Shown here: positions 1 through 7,026 of the stretch, in pieces | Layout of the letters: every line of letters begins with the position of its first letter | Numbering within the stretch: the first letter of the stretch is position 1 | Source: an uncultured Flavobacteriales bacterium | GTDB lineage: Bacteria; Bacteroidota; Bacteroidia; Flavobacteriales; Crocinitomicaceae | Direction of reading: 5' to 3' | DNA: 39,940 nucleotides | Assembly: GCA_946479985.1 (NCBI GenBank) | Contig: CAMLIF010000024.1 | Coordinates: forward strand, 1 to 39,940 | The notes under the pieces: generated by a model | What the model was told of the DNA's origin: nothing | Database searches by the model: none | What the model saw: only the letters and a program-made list of their open reading frames with translations | Translations under genes and position numbers: made by a program

Positions 1-230
1 ATGCCTAGACGACAACTCCAAAATGCAGCCAGTCCGCACACAAGCAGTTTTCTGGCTTCAAATCCATCAGCTTTGAGATAAACTATTGCGGCAATGATCA
101 GGAAATTGAATGCCCAGAAAACATCAACTATGCTGTTGTTTCGAATAGTTCTGGCAATTGACCAGATAATCGTCATGAAAATGATCATTGACACCAGACA
201 AATAAGCGGAAGTTGCAGTAGTAAAGGCAT
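1..230 (-). CDS. DUF1295 family membrane protein (partial, C-terminus outside window)
   Basis: This is the N-terminal 76 residues of a membrane protein that runs off the left edge; the ATG is at 228-230. I translated it by hand. It begins MPLLLQLPLICLVSMIIF and continues with SIVDVFWAFNF, a second hydrophobic helix, then RKLLVCGLAAFWSCRLG. The pattern S-hydrophobic-VDVFW followed by a W-x-x-RL helix is typical of DUF1295, a family related to steroid 5-alpha-reductase-like/ICMT methyltransferase membrane proteins. The substrate is unknown. It starts only 3 nt after the stop of the DUF1475 gene, so it is very probably the third gene of one operon with the desaturase. The family call rests on the N-terminal third only. 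Confidence 0.72.
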   Translation of the reverse strand, partial: MPLLLQLPLICLVSMIIFMTIIWSIARTIRNNSIVDVFWAFNFLIIAAIVYLKADGFEARKLLVCGLAAFWSCRLG

Positions 231-233
231 AAC

Positions 234-569
234 TTATTTTTTTTGAAATAATTTACTCAAAGATTCGTCTTTTTTCATTTGGAACAAAGCAACTAAAAAA
301 TAGATGCAGGATGCCATGCTTCCCATGGTAATGAAAAATAGTGTCCATAAGATTTTTGCTAGAACCTTACGTTCACGGTACCAAACTAAAATCAGAAGAA
401 TTACTACATTCGCGAAAAAATCGAAAAGCGTGGCGTTCATCCATGGAATAGAGGTTAGCATATCCCATTCTTCGAATAAATTTGATTCTAATGAAGTAGT
501 AATGGTAACATAGATCATGAATCCTAAAATCCCGATCAGCAAAACGCGGAGAAAAATTACCGGACTCAT
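234..569 (-). CDS. DUF1475 family membrane protein
   Basis: A 111-residue integral membrane protein with three hydrophobic segments (about residues 5-25, 47-64 and 72-95). The phrase SIPWMNATLFDFFANV, followed by a WYRE turn and a final helix with MGSMASCIYFL, is what I recognise as DUF1475, a small membrane family of unknown function. It lies 3 nt downstream of the desaturase stop and 3 nt upstream of the DUF1295 start, so the three are probably co-transcribed and co-translated. A role in lipid metabolism is inference from that context only. Confidence 0.75.
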   Translation of the reverse strand: MSPVIFLRVLLIGILGFMIYVTITTSLESNLFEEWDMLTSIPWMNATLFDFFANVVILLILVWYRERKVLAKILWTLFFITMGSMASCIYFLVALFQMKKDESLSKLFQKK

Positions 570-572
570 AGG

Positions 573-1304
573 CTACGTCAGTTTTCTGATTTTAATAATT
601 CCCACCCAATGGAAAAATTTGATCAGGGGATATGTTGGATCAAATTCCCACCATTTTTTAGCAAAATTGATACTGTTCGGTGATTTATGATGATTGTTCT
701 GCATCAATTCTCCCATCAATAAAAAGTCAATTGGCAGTGAGTTTTTACTATGATCTTCGTTATCATAATTTGAATACCCGTATTTATGTCCGCACCAATT
801 TACAATTGCTCCATGCACCGGGCCCATGAAAAAGTGGACGGGAAGTAAAAGGAAAAACAACCAATGCGGTGCTATGAACAGATAAATTGTGAAATAAAGA
901 ACACCGAAAAGAACACGCACTATCCAATTGTCGCTTATTGCATCCATAATGGGCCATTCCGGATAATTCCCCTGAAATGCTTTTTCCGGCTGAGTACGAT
1001 TCTTTACATAATCCACATATATATTCTTTGTATGCAGTGTCATTTGCCAAACATCCTTAAAGAAATGTGGTGAATGCGGATCTTTTTCCGTGTCGCTGTA
1101 GGCGTGATGCATGCGATGCATGATAGCGTACGCCCGCGGATTTAGAAACGAAGATCCCTGAGAAAAGAATGTTACCAGATAAAATGTTTTTTCCCAAAAC
1201 TTGTTCATTGTGAACATTTTATGGGATCCGTAACGATGTAGGAAAAACGTCTGGCAAAAAAGCGAAACGAACCAGTGTAAGAGTATAAATGATAATAAAA
1301 GCAT
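573..1304 (-). CDS. Acyl-CoA / fatty acid desaturase, membrane di-iron family
   Basis: Membrane fatty acid desaturase of the stearoyl-CoA delta-9 type, 243 residues from the ATG at 1302-1304. The three histidine clusters that bind the di-iron centre are visible: HRYGSH (residues 23-28), HRMHH (63-67) with the following AYSDTEKDPHSP, and QNNHH near 202-206. Also present are a HGAIVNW segment and GHKYGYSNYD, usual for the bacterial branch. It would introduce a double bond into an acyl-CoA or acyl chain at the inner membrane, using an electron donor not encoded here. The open frame extends 3 codons upstream to a TTG at 1311-1313; I prefer the ATG. A TAnnTTTG -7 box (TACATTTG on the minus strand) lies at 1318-1325, giving a very short leader. 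First gene of the operon with the DUF1475 and DUF1295 genes. Confidence 0.9.
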   Translation of the reverse strand: MLLLSFILLHWFVSLFCQTFFLHRYGSHKMFTMNKFWEKTFYLVTFFSQGSSFLNPRAYAIMHRMHHAYSDTEKDPHSPHFFKDVWQMTLHTKNIYVDYVKNRTQPEKAFQGNYPEWPIMDAISDNWIVRVLFGVLYFTIYLFIAPHWLFFLLLPVHFFMGPVHGAIVNWCGHKYGYSNYDNEDHSKNSLPIDFLLMGELMQNNHHKSPNSINFAKKWWEFDPTYPLIKFFHWVGIIKIRKLT

Positions 1305-1317
1305 ATTGAACAATTAT

Positions 1318-1325
1318 CAAATGTA
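1318..1325 (-). promoter_or_regulatory. Bacteroidota -7 promoter box for the desaturase operon
   Basis: The minus strand reads TACATTTG, an exact match to the Bacteroidota TAnnTTTG -7 element. It lies 13 nt before the ATG at 1304, so the predicted mRNA leader is under about 10 nt. I see no clear -33 TTG at the expected distance. Confidence 0.55.
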
Positions 1326-1363
1326 CTTTAACCTACGGATCAGAAGACGATTTGTATTTCGGT

Positions 1364-1410
1364 GTTGATAAAAAAAGATTATCCTAAAAACTAAAGCGTT
1401 GTAGTTTAGG
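1364..1410 (-). terminator. Possible intrinsic terminator after the YdcF/ElyC-like gene
   Basis: On the minus strand an imperfect stem (CCTAAACT at 1410-1403 pairing with AGTTTTTAGG at 1392-1383, with a 2-nt bulge) is followed by a run of seven T at about 1376-1366. It lies about 30 nt beyond the stop of the YdcF-like gene. The stem is AU-rich, so this is only a moderate call. Confidence 0.4.
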
Positions 1411-1439
1411 CACTTGCCAAAATAATAATTATTTCCGCT

Positions 1440-2207
1440 TTAACACTTTCCGGTCAAAGAATAGGTAATATAACCAACTATTTCTTTTATCAACCCGTGC
1501 CAGTCATCAATAACGCTCACATTCGGCACCAGAAAATCTTCAAAAGTGTAAAATCGTTTTGGTCCGGTGTACAAATCAGTAGAATGAGGTGTGCAGTGAA
1601 TTCCTGCATGTTCGTAGCAGGCAAGAGCACGTTTCATGTGCCGGCCGCTTGTTACTAGAATAAACCTTTTTGCATGCGGGGCTTTTTTATCAAGTACCTT
1701 TTTCGATTGAACGGCGTTCTCGTACGTGTTTTTCGAGTTGGTTTCAATCAGGATATCTTCTCCCGGAATTCCCCAATTCACCAAAACTTCTTTTACCTGT
1801 AATGCTTCTTTCAATCCACGATCGACCACATATCCGTGCCCCCCTGAAATCAGGAGCTTATCTACTTTATGTGCTTTGTATAATGTAATTGCCTGCCAAA
1901 CGCGATCTCCGCCCCGGCGTAAACTCAGTACTTTTAGATCGTTGTTGTATTCCGACATGCCGCCCAGAACTATCGCAATATCTGCCTTTTTTACCTGATT
2001 AACAGGAGTCCCGAATACTTCCCATTGGCGGCAAAACTCTTTATAAATAACGGTGTTTGAGAAGAAAAGCAGGATAGCAATAGCAGCTATCTTTCCACGT
2101 TTTTTTCGTTTTTCTTTCTTAGAGAAAAAAGCAAAATATAGCGCAATTAAAGCCCATGTAAATGGACTTAAAAAGACATACAGAAGTTTCGATAGCAAGA
2201 AAAACAT
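1440..2207 (-). CDS. YdcF/ElyC family (DUF218) envelope protein
   Basis: A 255-residue protein with two N-terminal membrane helices (about 8-28 and 38-54) and a soluble DUF218 domain. The domain shows IVLGG (79-83), KLLISGGHG (118-125), the acidic/Asn motif ETNSKNTYENA (155-165) and VTSGRHMKRA near 185-194, all hallmarks of the YdcF/ElyC/SanA family. ElyC in E. coli is linked to peptidoglycan and lipid-carrier handling; whether this protein does the same is inferred from the matching architecture (two helices plus DUF218). It is transcribed away from the BrkB-like gene and is probably monocistronic, with a possible terminator after it. Confidence 0.87.
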   Translation of the reverse strand: MFFLLSKLLYVFLSPFTWALIALYFAFFSKKEKRKKRGKIAAIAILLFFSNTVIYKEFCRQWEVFGTPVNQVKKADIAIVLGGMSEYNNDLKVLSLRRGGDRVWQAITLYKAHKVDKLLISGGHGYVVDRGLKEALQVKEVLVNWGIPGEDILIETNSKNTYENAVQSKKVLDKKAPHAKRFILVTSGRHMKRALACYEHAGIHCTPHSTDLYTGPKRFYTFEDFLVPNVSVIDDWHGLIKEIVGYITYSLTGKC

Positions 2208-2338
2208 AGAATAAAAGTAGTGTTTCTGGTTAAAATGATCCGAATTTTCATCTTAGAAACCCGGTTTGTACTTATTTCGTAAAAAGTTACATGATTCGCA
2301 GTTCTTTTGGAAATTAATGCTGAAAGGCATAAAATAGA

Positions 2339-3271
2339 ATGAACAAAACAGGGTTAATGGCAGAAAGGAAATCGAATCTCATAAATCTGTGGAAGATCAC
2401 CAGGTTAAGCGGGAAAGAATGGATAAAAGCAGATCCGTTTCGACAAAGCGCAGTTGTAGCTTATTATGCTGTTTTCTCAATACCGGCATTGTTAGTGATT
2501 GTGATTGCAGTAGCCGGTTTGGTTTTCGGAGAAGATGCTGTTCGCGGGGAAATTTCCAACCAGTTTCAGTCGGCCCTTGGAAACGACACGGCAAAATCGA
2601 TAGAGAGTATTATTGCTAAAGCATCTGAAGAAAAAACATCGATTGTTGCAACTATTATCGGTTTTGTCACTTTGATTATCGGTTCTACCGGAGTATTTGC
2701 GGAATTACAAACGTCTCTGAACCAGATTTGGGAAGTGAAAATTGTTGCAAAGAAAAAATGGCTGAAAACGATTAAAAAAAGATTATTCTCATTTGGGCTC
2801 GTTCTGTCATTAGGCTTTCTGATGCTTATTTCATTACTATTGACAACCGGATTGGAAGCGCTAAGTCATATGATAAAGAACCGGGCACCTGACTTTCTCC
2901 CGTTTTTGTTCAGGGTCATCAGTTTTGTATTGACTTTTGGTGTTATTACAATCTTATTTGCATTAATATTTAAGGTTCTTCCCGATGCCAAAATCAAACT
3001 GCGTGATGTGTGGATAGGAGCAATGGTAACATCTTTGCTTTTCATTCTTGGCAAATATGGATTAGGAATCTACTTTGCAAAGGCAAATCCGGGCTCAAGT
3101 TATGGTGCAGCAGGATCAATAGTTCTTGTAATGCTTTGGGTTTCTTACTCCTGTATGATCTTATTTTTCGGAGCAGAATTCACGAAGCAATATGCGCTTT
3201 TTCACGGTCATGAAATTCAGGCTAAAAAAGAGGCGGAAATTGTGGGAAAGCAAGATCCAAAGGAAATCTAA
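2339..3271 (+). CDS. YihY/BrkB family integral membrane protein
   Basis: A 310-residue multi-pass inner-membrane protein of the YihY/virulence factor BrkB family (once mislabelled RNase BN). The typical start is visible: WIKADPFRQSAVVAYYAVFSIPALLVIV, then the soluble loop with KTSIVATIIGFVTLIIGSTGVFAELQTSLNQIWEV, and a C-terminal block SSYGAAGSIVLVMLWVSYSCMILFFGAEFTKQYA, the most conserved part of the family. About six membrane segments are visible. The molecular function is not established; some members have been proposed as transporters. The ATG at 2339 is used; an in-frame ATG at 2357 (MAERKS) is possible. It is divergent from the YdcF gene and 48 nt upstream of an insertion sequence. Confidence 0.88.
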   Translation: MNKTGLMAERKSNLINLWKITRLSGKEWIKADPFRQSAVVAYYAVFSIPALLVIVIAVAGLVFGEDAVRGEISNQFQSALGNDTAKSIESIIAKASEEKTSIVATIIGFVTLIIGSTGVFAELQTSLNQIWEVKIVAKKKWLKTIKKRLFSFGLVLSLGFLMLISLLLTTGLEALSHMIKNRAPDFLPFLFRVISFVLTFGVITILFALIFKVLPDAKIKLRDVWIGAMVTSLLFILGKYGLGIYFAKANPGSSYGAAGSIVLVMLWVSYSCMILFFGAEFTKQYALFHGHEIQAKKEAEIVGKQDPKEI

Positions 3272-3310
3272 CGGAGAAATCACGCTTCCAATCCTCACGT
3301 ATTTTTTGAA

Positions 3311-3319
3311 TATAGGTAT
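3311..3319. repeat. Target-site duplication, left copy
   Basis: The 9-nt sequence TATAGGTAT directly left of the insertion sequence recurs at 4292-4300 directly right of it. IS1595-family elements usually duplicate 8 bp, so one of the nine positions is probably a chance match. Confidence 0.8.
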
Positions 3320-3342
3320 TTGGCTGGTCTAATGCTTGCCAC
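3320..3342 (+). repeat. IS left terminal inverted repeat
   Basis: 23 bp that match the reverse complement of 4269-4291 at every position; the inner end reads GCTTGCCAC. Confidence 0.92.
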
Positions 3343-3378
3343 AAAACGTAAATCCCTTACGAACTTGATGATTTAGCT

Positions 3379-4268
3379 TTGAAAAAAAAGCCGATGAAGA
3401 TTCACGAGTTTAGTCAAAATTTCCCAGATGAATATAGTTGTCGTATTCATTTTAAAGAAGTTCGGGAGAAATCAGGAATAGTTTGTAAGAATTGTCAAGG
3501 AACCAAGCATTACTGGTTGAGTTCAAAGTGGCAATGGCAATGTTCAACTTGTCGATTTAGAACTACTTTGCGAAGCGGAGCACTAATGGAATCTACTCAG
3601 TTGTCTTTCTATAAGTGGTACTTGTGTATGGCATTAATGAGTGGCACAAAAAAAGGAATTTCAGCTCTTGAAATGCAACGTCAACTTGGCCATAAACGCT
3701 ATCGTACAATCTGGGTTTTGATGCACAGAATAAGGAATGCAATGGGAAAAAGAGATGACAGATACCTTTTAGATGGTGTAATTCAATTGGATGAGGGATA
3801 TTTTGAGAAGTCTGTACCAAAAGCAACTGTGCTTAAGAAAGGTAGAGGAAGCCAATCAACTATGCCTGTATCGGTGATGGCAGAATCAGATATTAATTCA
3901 GAAAAATTGAGATTCGTTAAAATGAAATGTCTTGGATCCCATAACGGTAAAGAGATAGGATTCACTGCTTTTAGGAGAATTACGGATGAATCAACGGTAT
4001 AACGGATAAAAACAGCAGTTATAATTATTTTAAGCATATTTTTCACGCACACGTTACATACAAATCTTCTGCACAAACAACAAAAACAACTCTTAGATGG
4101 GTACACATCATGATACAAAATGCCAGACAGAATATAGCTGGAATTTATAATAAAGTTTCAGGAACATACTTACAACAATACCTCGATGAGTTTTGTTATC
4201 GATTGAATAGAAGATACTTTGGAGACAAGTTATTTGGAAGGCTCGTTGTAGCCGTAATTTCTGAATGA
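3379..4268 (+). pseudogene. IS1595-type transposase, frameshifted
   Basis: Transposase of the ISXO2-like group. The first part (TTG at 3379 or ATG at 3394) has the N-terminal zinc ribbon CKNC...CSTC and the catalytic start IQLDEGYFEK. It stops at 4000-4002. The remaining C-terminal third is open in another frame from 3987 to the TGA at 4266-4268 and encodes the family's typical end: LRWVHIMIQNARQNIAGIY and YLQQYLDEFCYRLNRRYFG. The sequence ACGGAT occurs at 3982-3987 and again at 4002-4007, exactly 20 nt apart. Taking out 20 nt between the copies fuses the halves in frame and gives RRITDKNSSYNYFKHIF, close to the usual TDKSTxY motif. The gene is therefore probably inactive through a 20-nt insertion. 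A sequencing error is the alternative. Confidence 0.88.
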
Positions 4269-4291
4269 GTGGCAAGCATTAGACCAGCCAA
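4269..4291 (-). repeat. IS right terminal inverted repeat
   Basis: 23 bp, exact reverse complement of 3320-3342; it starts directly after the transposase TGA. Confidence 0.92.
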
Positions 4292-4300
4292 TATAGGTAT
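4292..4300. repeat. Target-site duplication, right copy
   Basis: TATAGGTAT, identical to 3311-3319 on the other side of the insertion sequence. Confidence 0.8.
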
Positions 4301-4345
4301 ATCACGTAGAACTGGTTTTAAAATTGAATTCCTAAAGTAACATTA

Positions 4346-5266
4346 TTACGAAAAAACATCTTTCAAACAAACGTCGATTGTTGGGAAACGGAACGCGAAT
4401 CCTTCATCTTTCAATCGTTTTGAAATTACGTACCGGCTCTTTAAAATCAATTCTGTCTCTGTCCCAATAAGCATTGCACCAAATTTCAGCAAGAATTCGG
4501 GCTGTGGAATACCGAATGGAACTCCCAAAGCTTTTCGAATATTTTGGTGAAGAACTTTATTTGTCACCGGATTCGGAGCGGCCATATTGTATGCTCCACT
4601 ACAGGTTTTGTTATTCAGAAAATGCAAAATGATCCAGCAAAAATCTTCTTCGTGAATCCAGCTGAATTGCTGTTTTCCGCTTCCCATTTTTCCGCCCATT
4701 CCTAGGTAAGTCAATATTTTTAACGGTTTTGTTACGCCACCATTTTTTCCGAGTACGATGGTGGTACGCAGTGCAATTTGCCGAATTCCCAAATGATTAA
4801 ACTTATTGAAGGCATTTTCCCAGGCCTTGCATACTTCAACCGAAAACCCGGTTCCAATCTTTGTGCTTTCTTCCGTGTTCGGAACATCTTCCGTATGCTG
4901 ATAAATGGTTGCACTCGCGGCATTCATCCAAACTTCTGGTTTATTCGTGCAGGATTCAATCGCTTCTCCTACAAGTCTTGTTGTGATTAACCGCGATTGC
5001 ATGATAGCATTCTTGTTTTTCTCGTTGTAACGGCAATTCACTGATTTACCTGCAAGATTGATGACCGCGTCTGCACCTTCAAATTCAGATTTCCAATCAC
5101 CAAGCGTTTTTCCGTCCCAGGCTACAAAACGTGCATTTTCGGGAAGATTCTGTGGTGGATTTCGTGAAATGGCCACCAATTCTGTATTTGGGAGTTCTGT
5201 TGCCAGAAACTCGATTAGTTTTTGCCCCAGAAAACCTGATGCTCCGGTAAGAATGATTTTTTTCAT
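4346..5266 (-). CDS. TIGR01777 family NAD(P)-dependent epimerase/oxidoreductase
   Basis: A 306-residue extended short-chain dehydrogenase of the TIGR01777 (YfcH/SDR39U1-like) type. The Rossmann nucleotide-binding motif GASGFLG is at residues 8-14, followed by the family sequences FVAWDGKTLGDW, GADAVINLAGKSVNCRYNEKNK and SRLITTRLVGEAI. The C-terminus carries the DUF1731 ending (LLKFGAMLIGTETELILKSRYVISKRLKDEGFAF). The substrate is unknown across the family. The gene follows the GbsR/MarR regulator on the same strand, and a 13-bp perfect inverted repeat (5285-5297/5306-5318) lies just upstream of its ATG, with the same half-site upstream of the regulator. It is therefore probably controlled by that regulator. 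Confidence 0.88.
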   Translation of the reverse strand: MKKIILTGASGFLGQKLIEFLATELPNTELVAISRNPPQNLPENARFVAWDGKTLGDWKSEFEGADAVINLAGKSVNCRYNEKNKNAIMQSRLITTRLVGEAIESCTNKPEVWMNAASATIYQHTEDVPNTEESTKIGTGFSVEVCKAWENAFNKFNHLGIRQIALRTTIVLGKNGGVTKPLKILTYLGMGGKMGSGKQQFSWIHEEDFCWIILHFLNNKTCSGAYNMAAPNPVTNKVLHQNIRKALGVPFGIPQPEFLLKFGAMLIGTETELILKSRYVISKRLKDEGFAFRFPTIDVCLKDVFS

Positions 5267-5280
5267 AATCTTTGTTTTAG

Positions 5281-5318
5281 TGTAATCAAAACTTTCAATA
5301 ATAAATGAAAGTTTTGAT
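5281..5318. promoter_or_regulatory. Candidate GbsR/MarR operator upstream of the epimerase
   Basis: A perfect palindrome with 13-bp arms (ATCAAAACTTTCA at 5285-5297, TGAAAGTTTTGAT at 5306-5318) and an 8-nt spacer. Its left half, as a 24-nt stretch from 5281, is repeated exactly at 5838-5861 in front of the regulator gene. It lies 15 nt before the epimerase ATG, where a bound repressor would block transcription. Operator function is inferred from symmetry, duplication and location. Confidence 0.7.
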
Positions 5319-5331
5319 GTGAAAAAAAGTT

Positions 5332-5829
5332 CTATTTAAAGAACTGTATAATTTTTCCAAAGAAAACATGCTCATCGGCTTTCATCAATGTATCAGATAA
5401 ACTGTCTAAGCGTGAAACCAGTCTTTCAATGTTTTCTATTGTTGCAACAAATGAAATGGATTCATAAGATTGGTCAACTTTCTTTAGTTCTGCTAAATGT
5501 TGCTGAAGTGGTTCTATTTCTCTTCGTTTGCGCTCTTTTACTATACGTTTAGCTACTTCCCACATGTCCTTTTCTGCACGAAAGTATTCTTTTCTATCGC
5601 CTGCTATGCTTTCTTTATAGACTAAATTCCAGTTGATTAAATCGCGGATATTCATGTTGGCATTTCCTCTTGAAATAGAAAGCTGTTCCATGACTTCCTC
5701 CGTAGATAACGGACGTTCACTTACCAATAGAAGCGCGTGAAGCTGAGCCATTGATTTGTTGATTCCCCATTGGGTGCCGAAATTTCCCCAGGTTTGAATG
5801 AATTGCTGTTTTGCCTGTTCCAGTTCCAT
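5332..5829 (-). CDS. GbsR/MarR family transcriptional regulator
   Basis: A 165-residue winged-helix regulator of the GbsR/MarR type. The N-terminus (AKQQFIQTWGNFGTQWGINKSMAQLHALLLVS) is characteristic, followed by the helix-turn-helix with LSTEEVMEQLSISRGNANMNIRDLINWNLVYK (about residues 40-75) and the wing DRKEYFRAEKDMW. The rest is helical and likely forms the dimer interface. The bacterial prototype GbsR represses glycine betaine synthesis genes; here no such genes are nearby, so the ligand is unknown. Matching putative operators lie upstream of this gene (5838-5870) and of the downstream epimerase, suggesting autoregulation and control of the epimerase. The start ATG at 5829 fits the operator position. 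Confidence 0.87.
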   Translation of the reverse strand: MELEQAKQQFIQTWGNFGTQWGINKSMAQLHALLLVSERPLSTEEVMEQLSISRGNANMNIRDLINWNLVYKESIAGDRKEYFRAEKDMWEVAKRIVKERKRREIEPLQQHLAELKKVDQSYESISFVATIENIERLVSRLDSLSDTLMKADEHVFFGKIIQFFK

Positions 5830-5837
5830 GGTTTAAA

Positions 5838-5870
5838 TGTAATCAAAACTTTCAATAATAATTGAAAACT
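5838..5870. promoter_or_regulatory. Candidate autoregulatory operator of the GbsR/MarR gene
   Basis: Positions 5838-5861 repeat 5281-5304 base for base (24 nt). The right half diverges to ATTGAAAACT, so the symmetry is weaker than in the epimerase copy (CTTTCAAT facing ATTGAAAA). It lies 9 nt before the regulator ATG, consistent with autorepression. Confidence 0.6.
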
Positions 5871-5924
5871 GGATGAAATATTCATTTTAGCTTGGAAGAT
5901 GGGGACTTCGAGTTTTTGATAAAC

Positions 5925-5998
5925 TTGGAATTCCAAAATTTGAGAATTCGTAAATAATGTAATTCGAATATTCTGGAAATTCAGAATTCGGAAATTCG
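5925..5998. repeat. AATTC-rich degenerate repeat tract with a 12-bp palindrome
   Basis: Between the regulator and the B12 locus, AATTC occurs six times in about 70 bp, starting at 5929, 5945, 5961, 5978, 5985 and 5993. Apart from the copy at 5985 the spacing is close to 16 nt. The tract begins with the perfect palindrome TTGGAATTCCAA at 5925-5936. I see no gene in it and no clear terminator. Confidence 0.5.
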
Positions 5999-6045
5999 AC
6001 AAATAACGATGAAGACTAATTACTTAGTTCATCGACCGATTTCCG

Positions 6046-7026
6046 CTATCGTTTCATAAATGACTGAGTAAATAAGTTTCCGGAACCACTTACTTGAATA
6101 AAGTAAACACCAGAAGCCAACTCAGAAACATCTAAAGTACTCAGATCATGATGTGTAAATTCTGTAATGGTATTTCCAACAAGATCAACTACTGTTAACT
6201 TAAAATTTCCTGGAAACTGAATCGTGATTAAATCCTGTGCCGGATTCGGATAAACGGAAATCTGCAAGTTGCTTTCTTCTTTTAAACCCAGCATTCCGTT
6301 GATAATCCCAACTCCGTCTATATCAAAACCACCCGAATGAAAGGCTGTTGGAAACGGATCGTTGATCGGATTGCCCTGATAATCAGTAGTTGTGTGAATT
6401 CCGTCTACGTCTCCTACAACGTCTATTAAACGTACAAATTGAACATTGTTAACGTCTAACCCAGGATAACCGATTAATTCAGACAAGTCAAACGGAGTTC
6501 CATATCCGGAGCGATATTTTCCAGCCAGGTTGTTTACATATCTGCAGTCGGAAATAGAGGCATTACTTAATTGCGGGCTGAGCGGAATTTCACTTGTCGA
6601 AGGAAATCTTGCAAAATCTAATCCGTTCGAACTAACTTCTACATGCGCGAATTCCATGTAACCGTCGGTAAATCCGTTTTCGAAAACTGCAAAATCGAAT
6701 CCCGGACCATCCTGGATCACATAATCGAAAGTAAGTGTAGCAATTCCACTATCTCCGAGCGAAATAACATCTGTTCCATTCCCACCGGCCATTCCCAATG
6801 CATCCGAAAGATCGCCGTAGCTTGCACGGTTGTCATCGTCATAAGTAATTGTTGTGTCGTTAATATTCACAAAACCGCGTGTGATTATTCCGCCTGTTGC
6901 CCAGGCAATAAATGAGGGATGATCATATTTAATGGCAATTGTACCAACGCTGTCCGGTGACGGATCAAATGATTGTCCGAATGAAACGCTTGACAAAAAT
7001 GTAATGAGGTATAAAAACTTAGTCAT
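6046..7026 (-). CDS. T9SS-secreted surface protein, last gene of the B12 uptake operon
   Basis: A 326-residue exported protein: signal peptide about residues 1-17 (cleavage near SFG-QS), a beta-rich middle domain, and a C-terminal T9SS type A sorting domain from about residue 254 (ISVYPNPAQD ... ASGVYFIQVSG ... SFMKR). The middle contains GPGFDFAVFENGF, EFAHVEVSSNGLDFARF, GKYRSGYGTPFDL, VRLIDVVGDVDG and HSGGFDIDGVGIIN. I recognise this pattern from proteins annotated only as cell surface protein that often sit beside BtuB-like receptors in Bacteroidota. The ATG overlaps the stop of the BtuG-like gene by 8 nt (ATGACTAA), so it is translationally coupled. A role in cobalamin capture is inferred from operon and riboswitch, not from sequence. 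Confidence 0.85.
   Translation of the reverse strand: MTKFLYLITFLSSVSFGQSFDPSPDSVGTIAIKYDHPSFIAWATGGIITRGFVNINDTTITYDDDNRASYGDLSDALGMAGGNGTDVISLGDSGIATLTFDYVIQDGPGFDFAVFENGFTDGYMEFAHVEVSSNGLDFARFPSTSEIPLSPQLSNASISDCRYVNNLAGKYRSGYGTPFDLSELIGYPGLDVNNVQFVRLIDVVGDVDGIHTTTDYQGNPINDPFPTAFHSGGFDIDGVGIINGMLGLKEESNLQISVYPNPAQDLITIQFPGNFKLTVVDLVGNTITEFTHHDLSTLDVSELASGVYFIQVSGSGNLFTQSFMKR

Larger units (their letters stand above)
3320..4291 (+). mobile_element. IS1595-family (ISXO2-like) insertion sequence, 972 bp
   Basis: A full-length insertion sequence bounded by perfect 23-bp terminal inverted repeats (3320-3342 and 4269-4291, outer end TTGGCTGGTC) and flanked by a 9-nt direct repeat. It contains one transposase gene that is now frameshifted. 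The right inverted repeat begins immediately after the transposase stop. Removing the element plus one repeat copy gives a continuous intergenic region between the BrkB-like gene and the epimerase gene, so no gene was broken by the insertion. The perfect ends and intact target duplication suggest a recent insertion. Base composition is more AT-rich than the neighbouring genes. Confidence 0.92.

Noticed and set aside
3999..4012. Programmed frameshifting of the IS transposase at the A-run 4008-4012
   Set aside because: The in-frame stop at 4000-4002 comes before the A-run, so slipping there cannot rescue the protein. A 20-nt insertion explains the break better.
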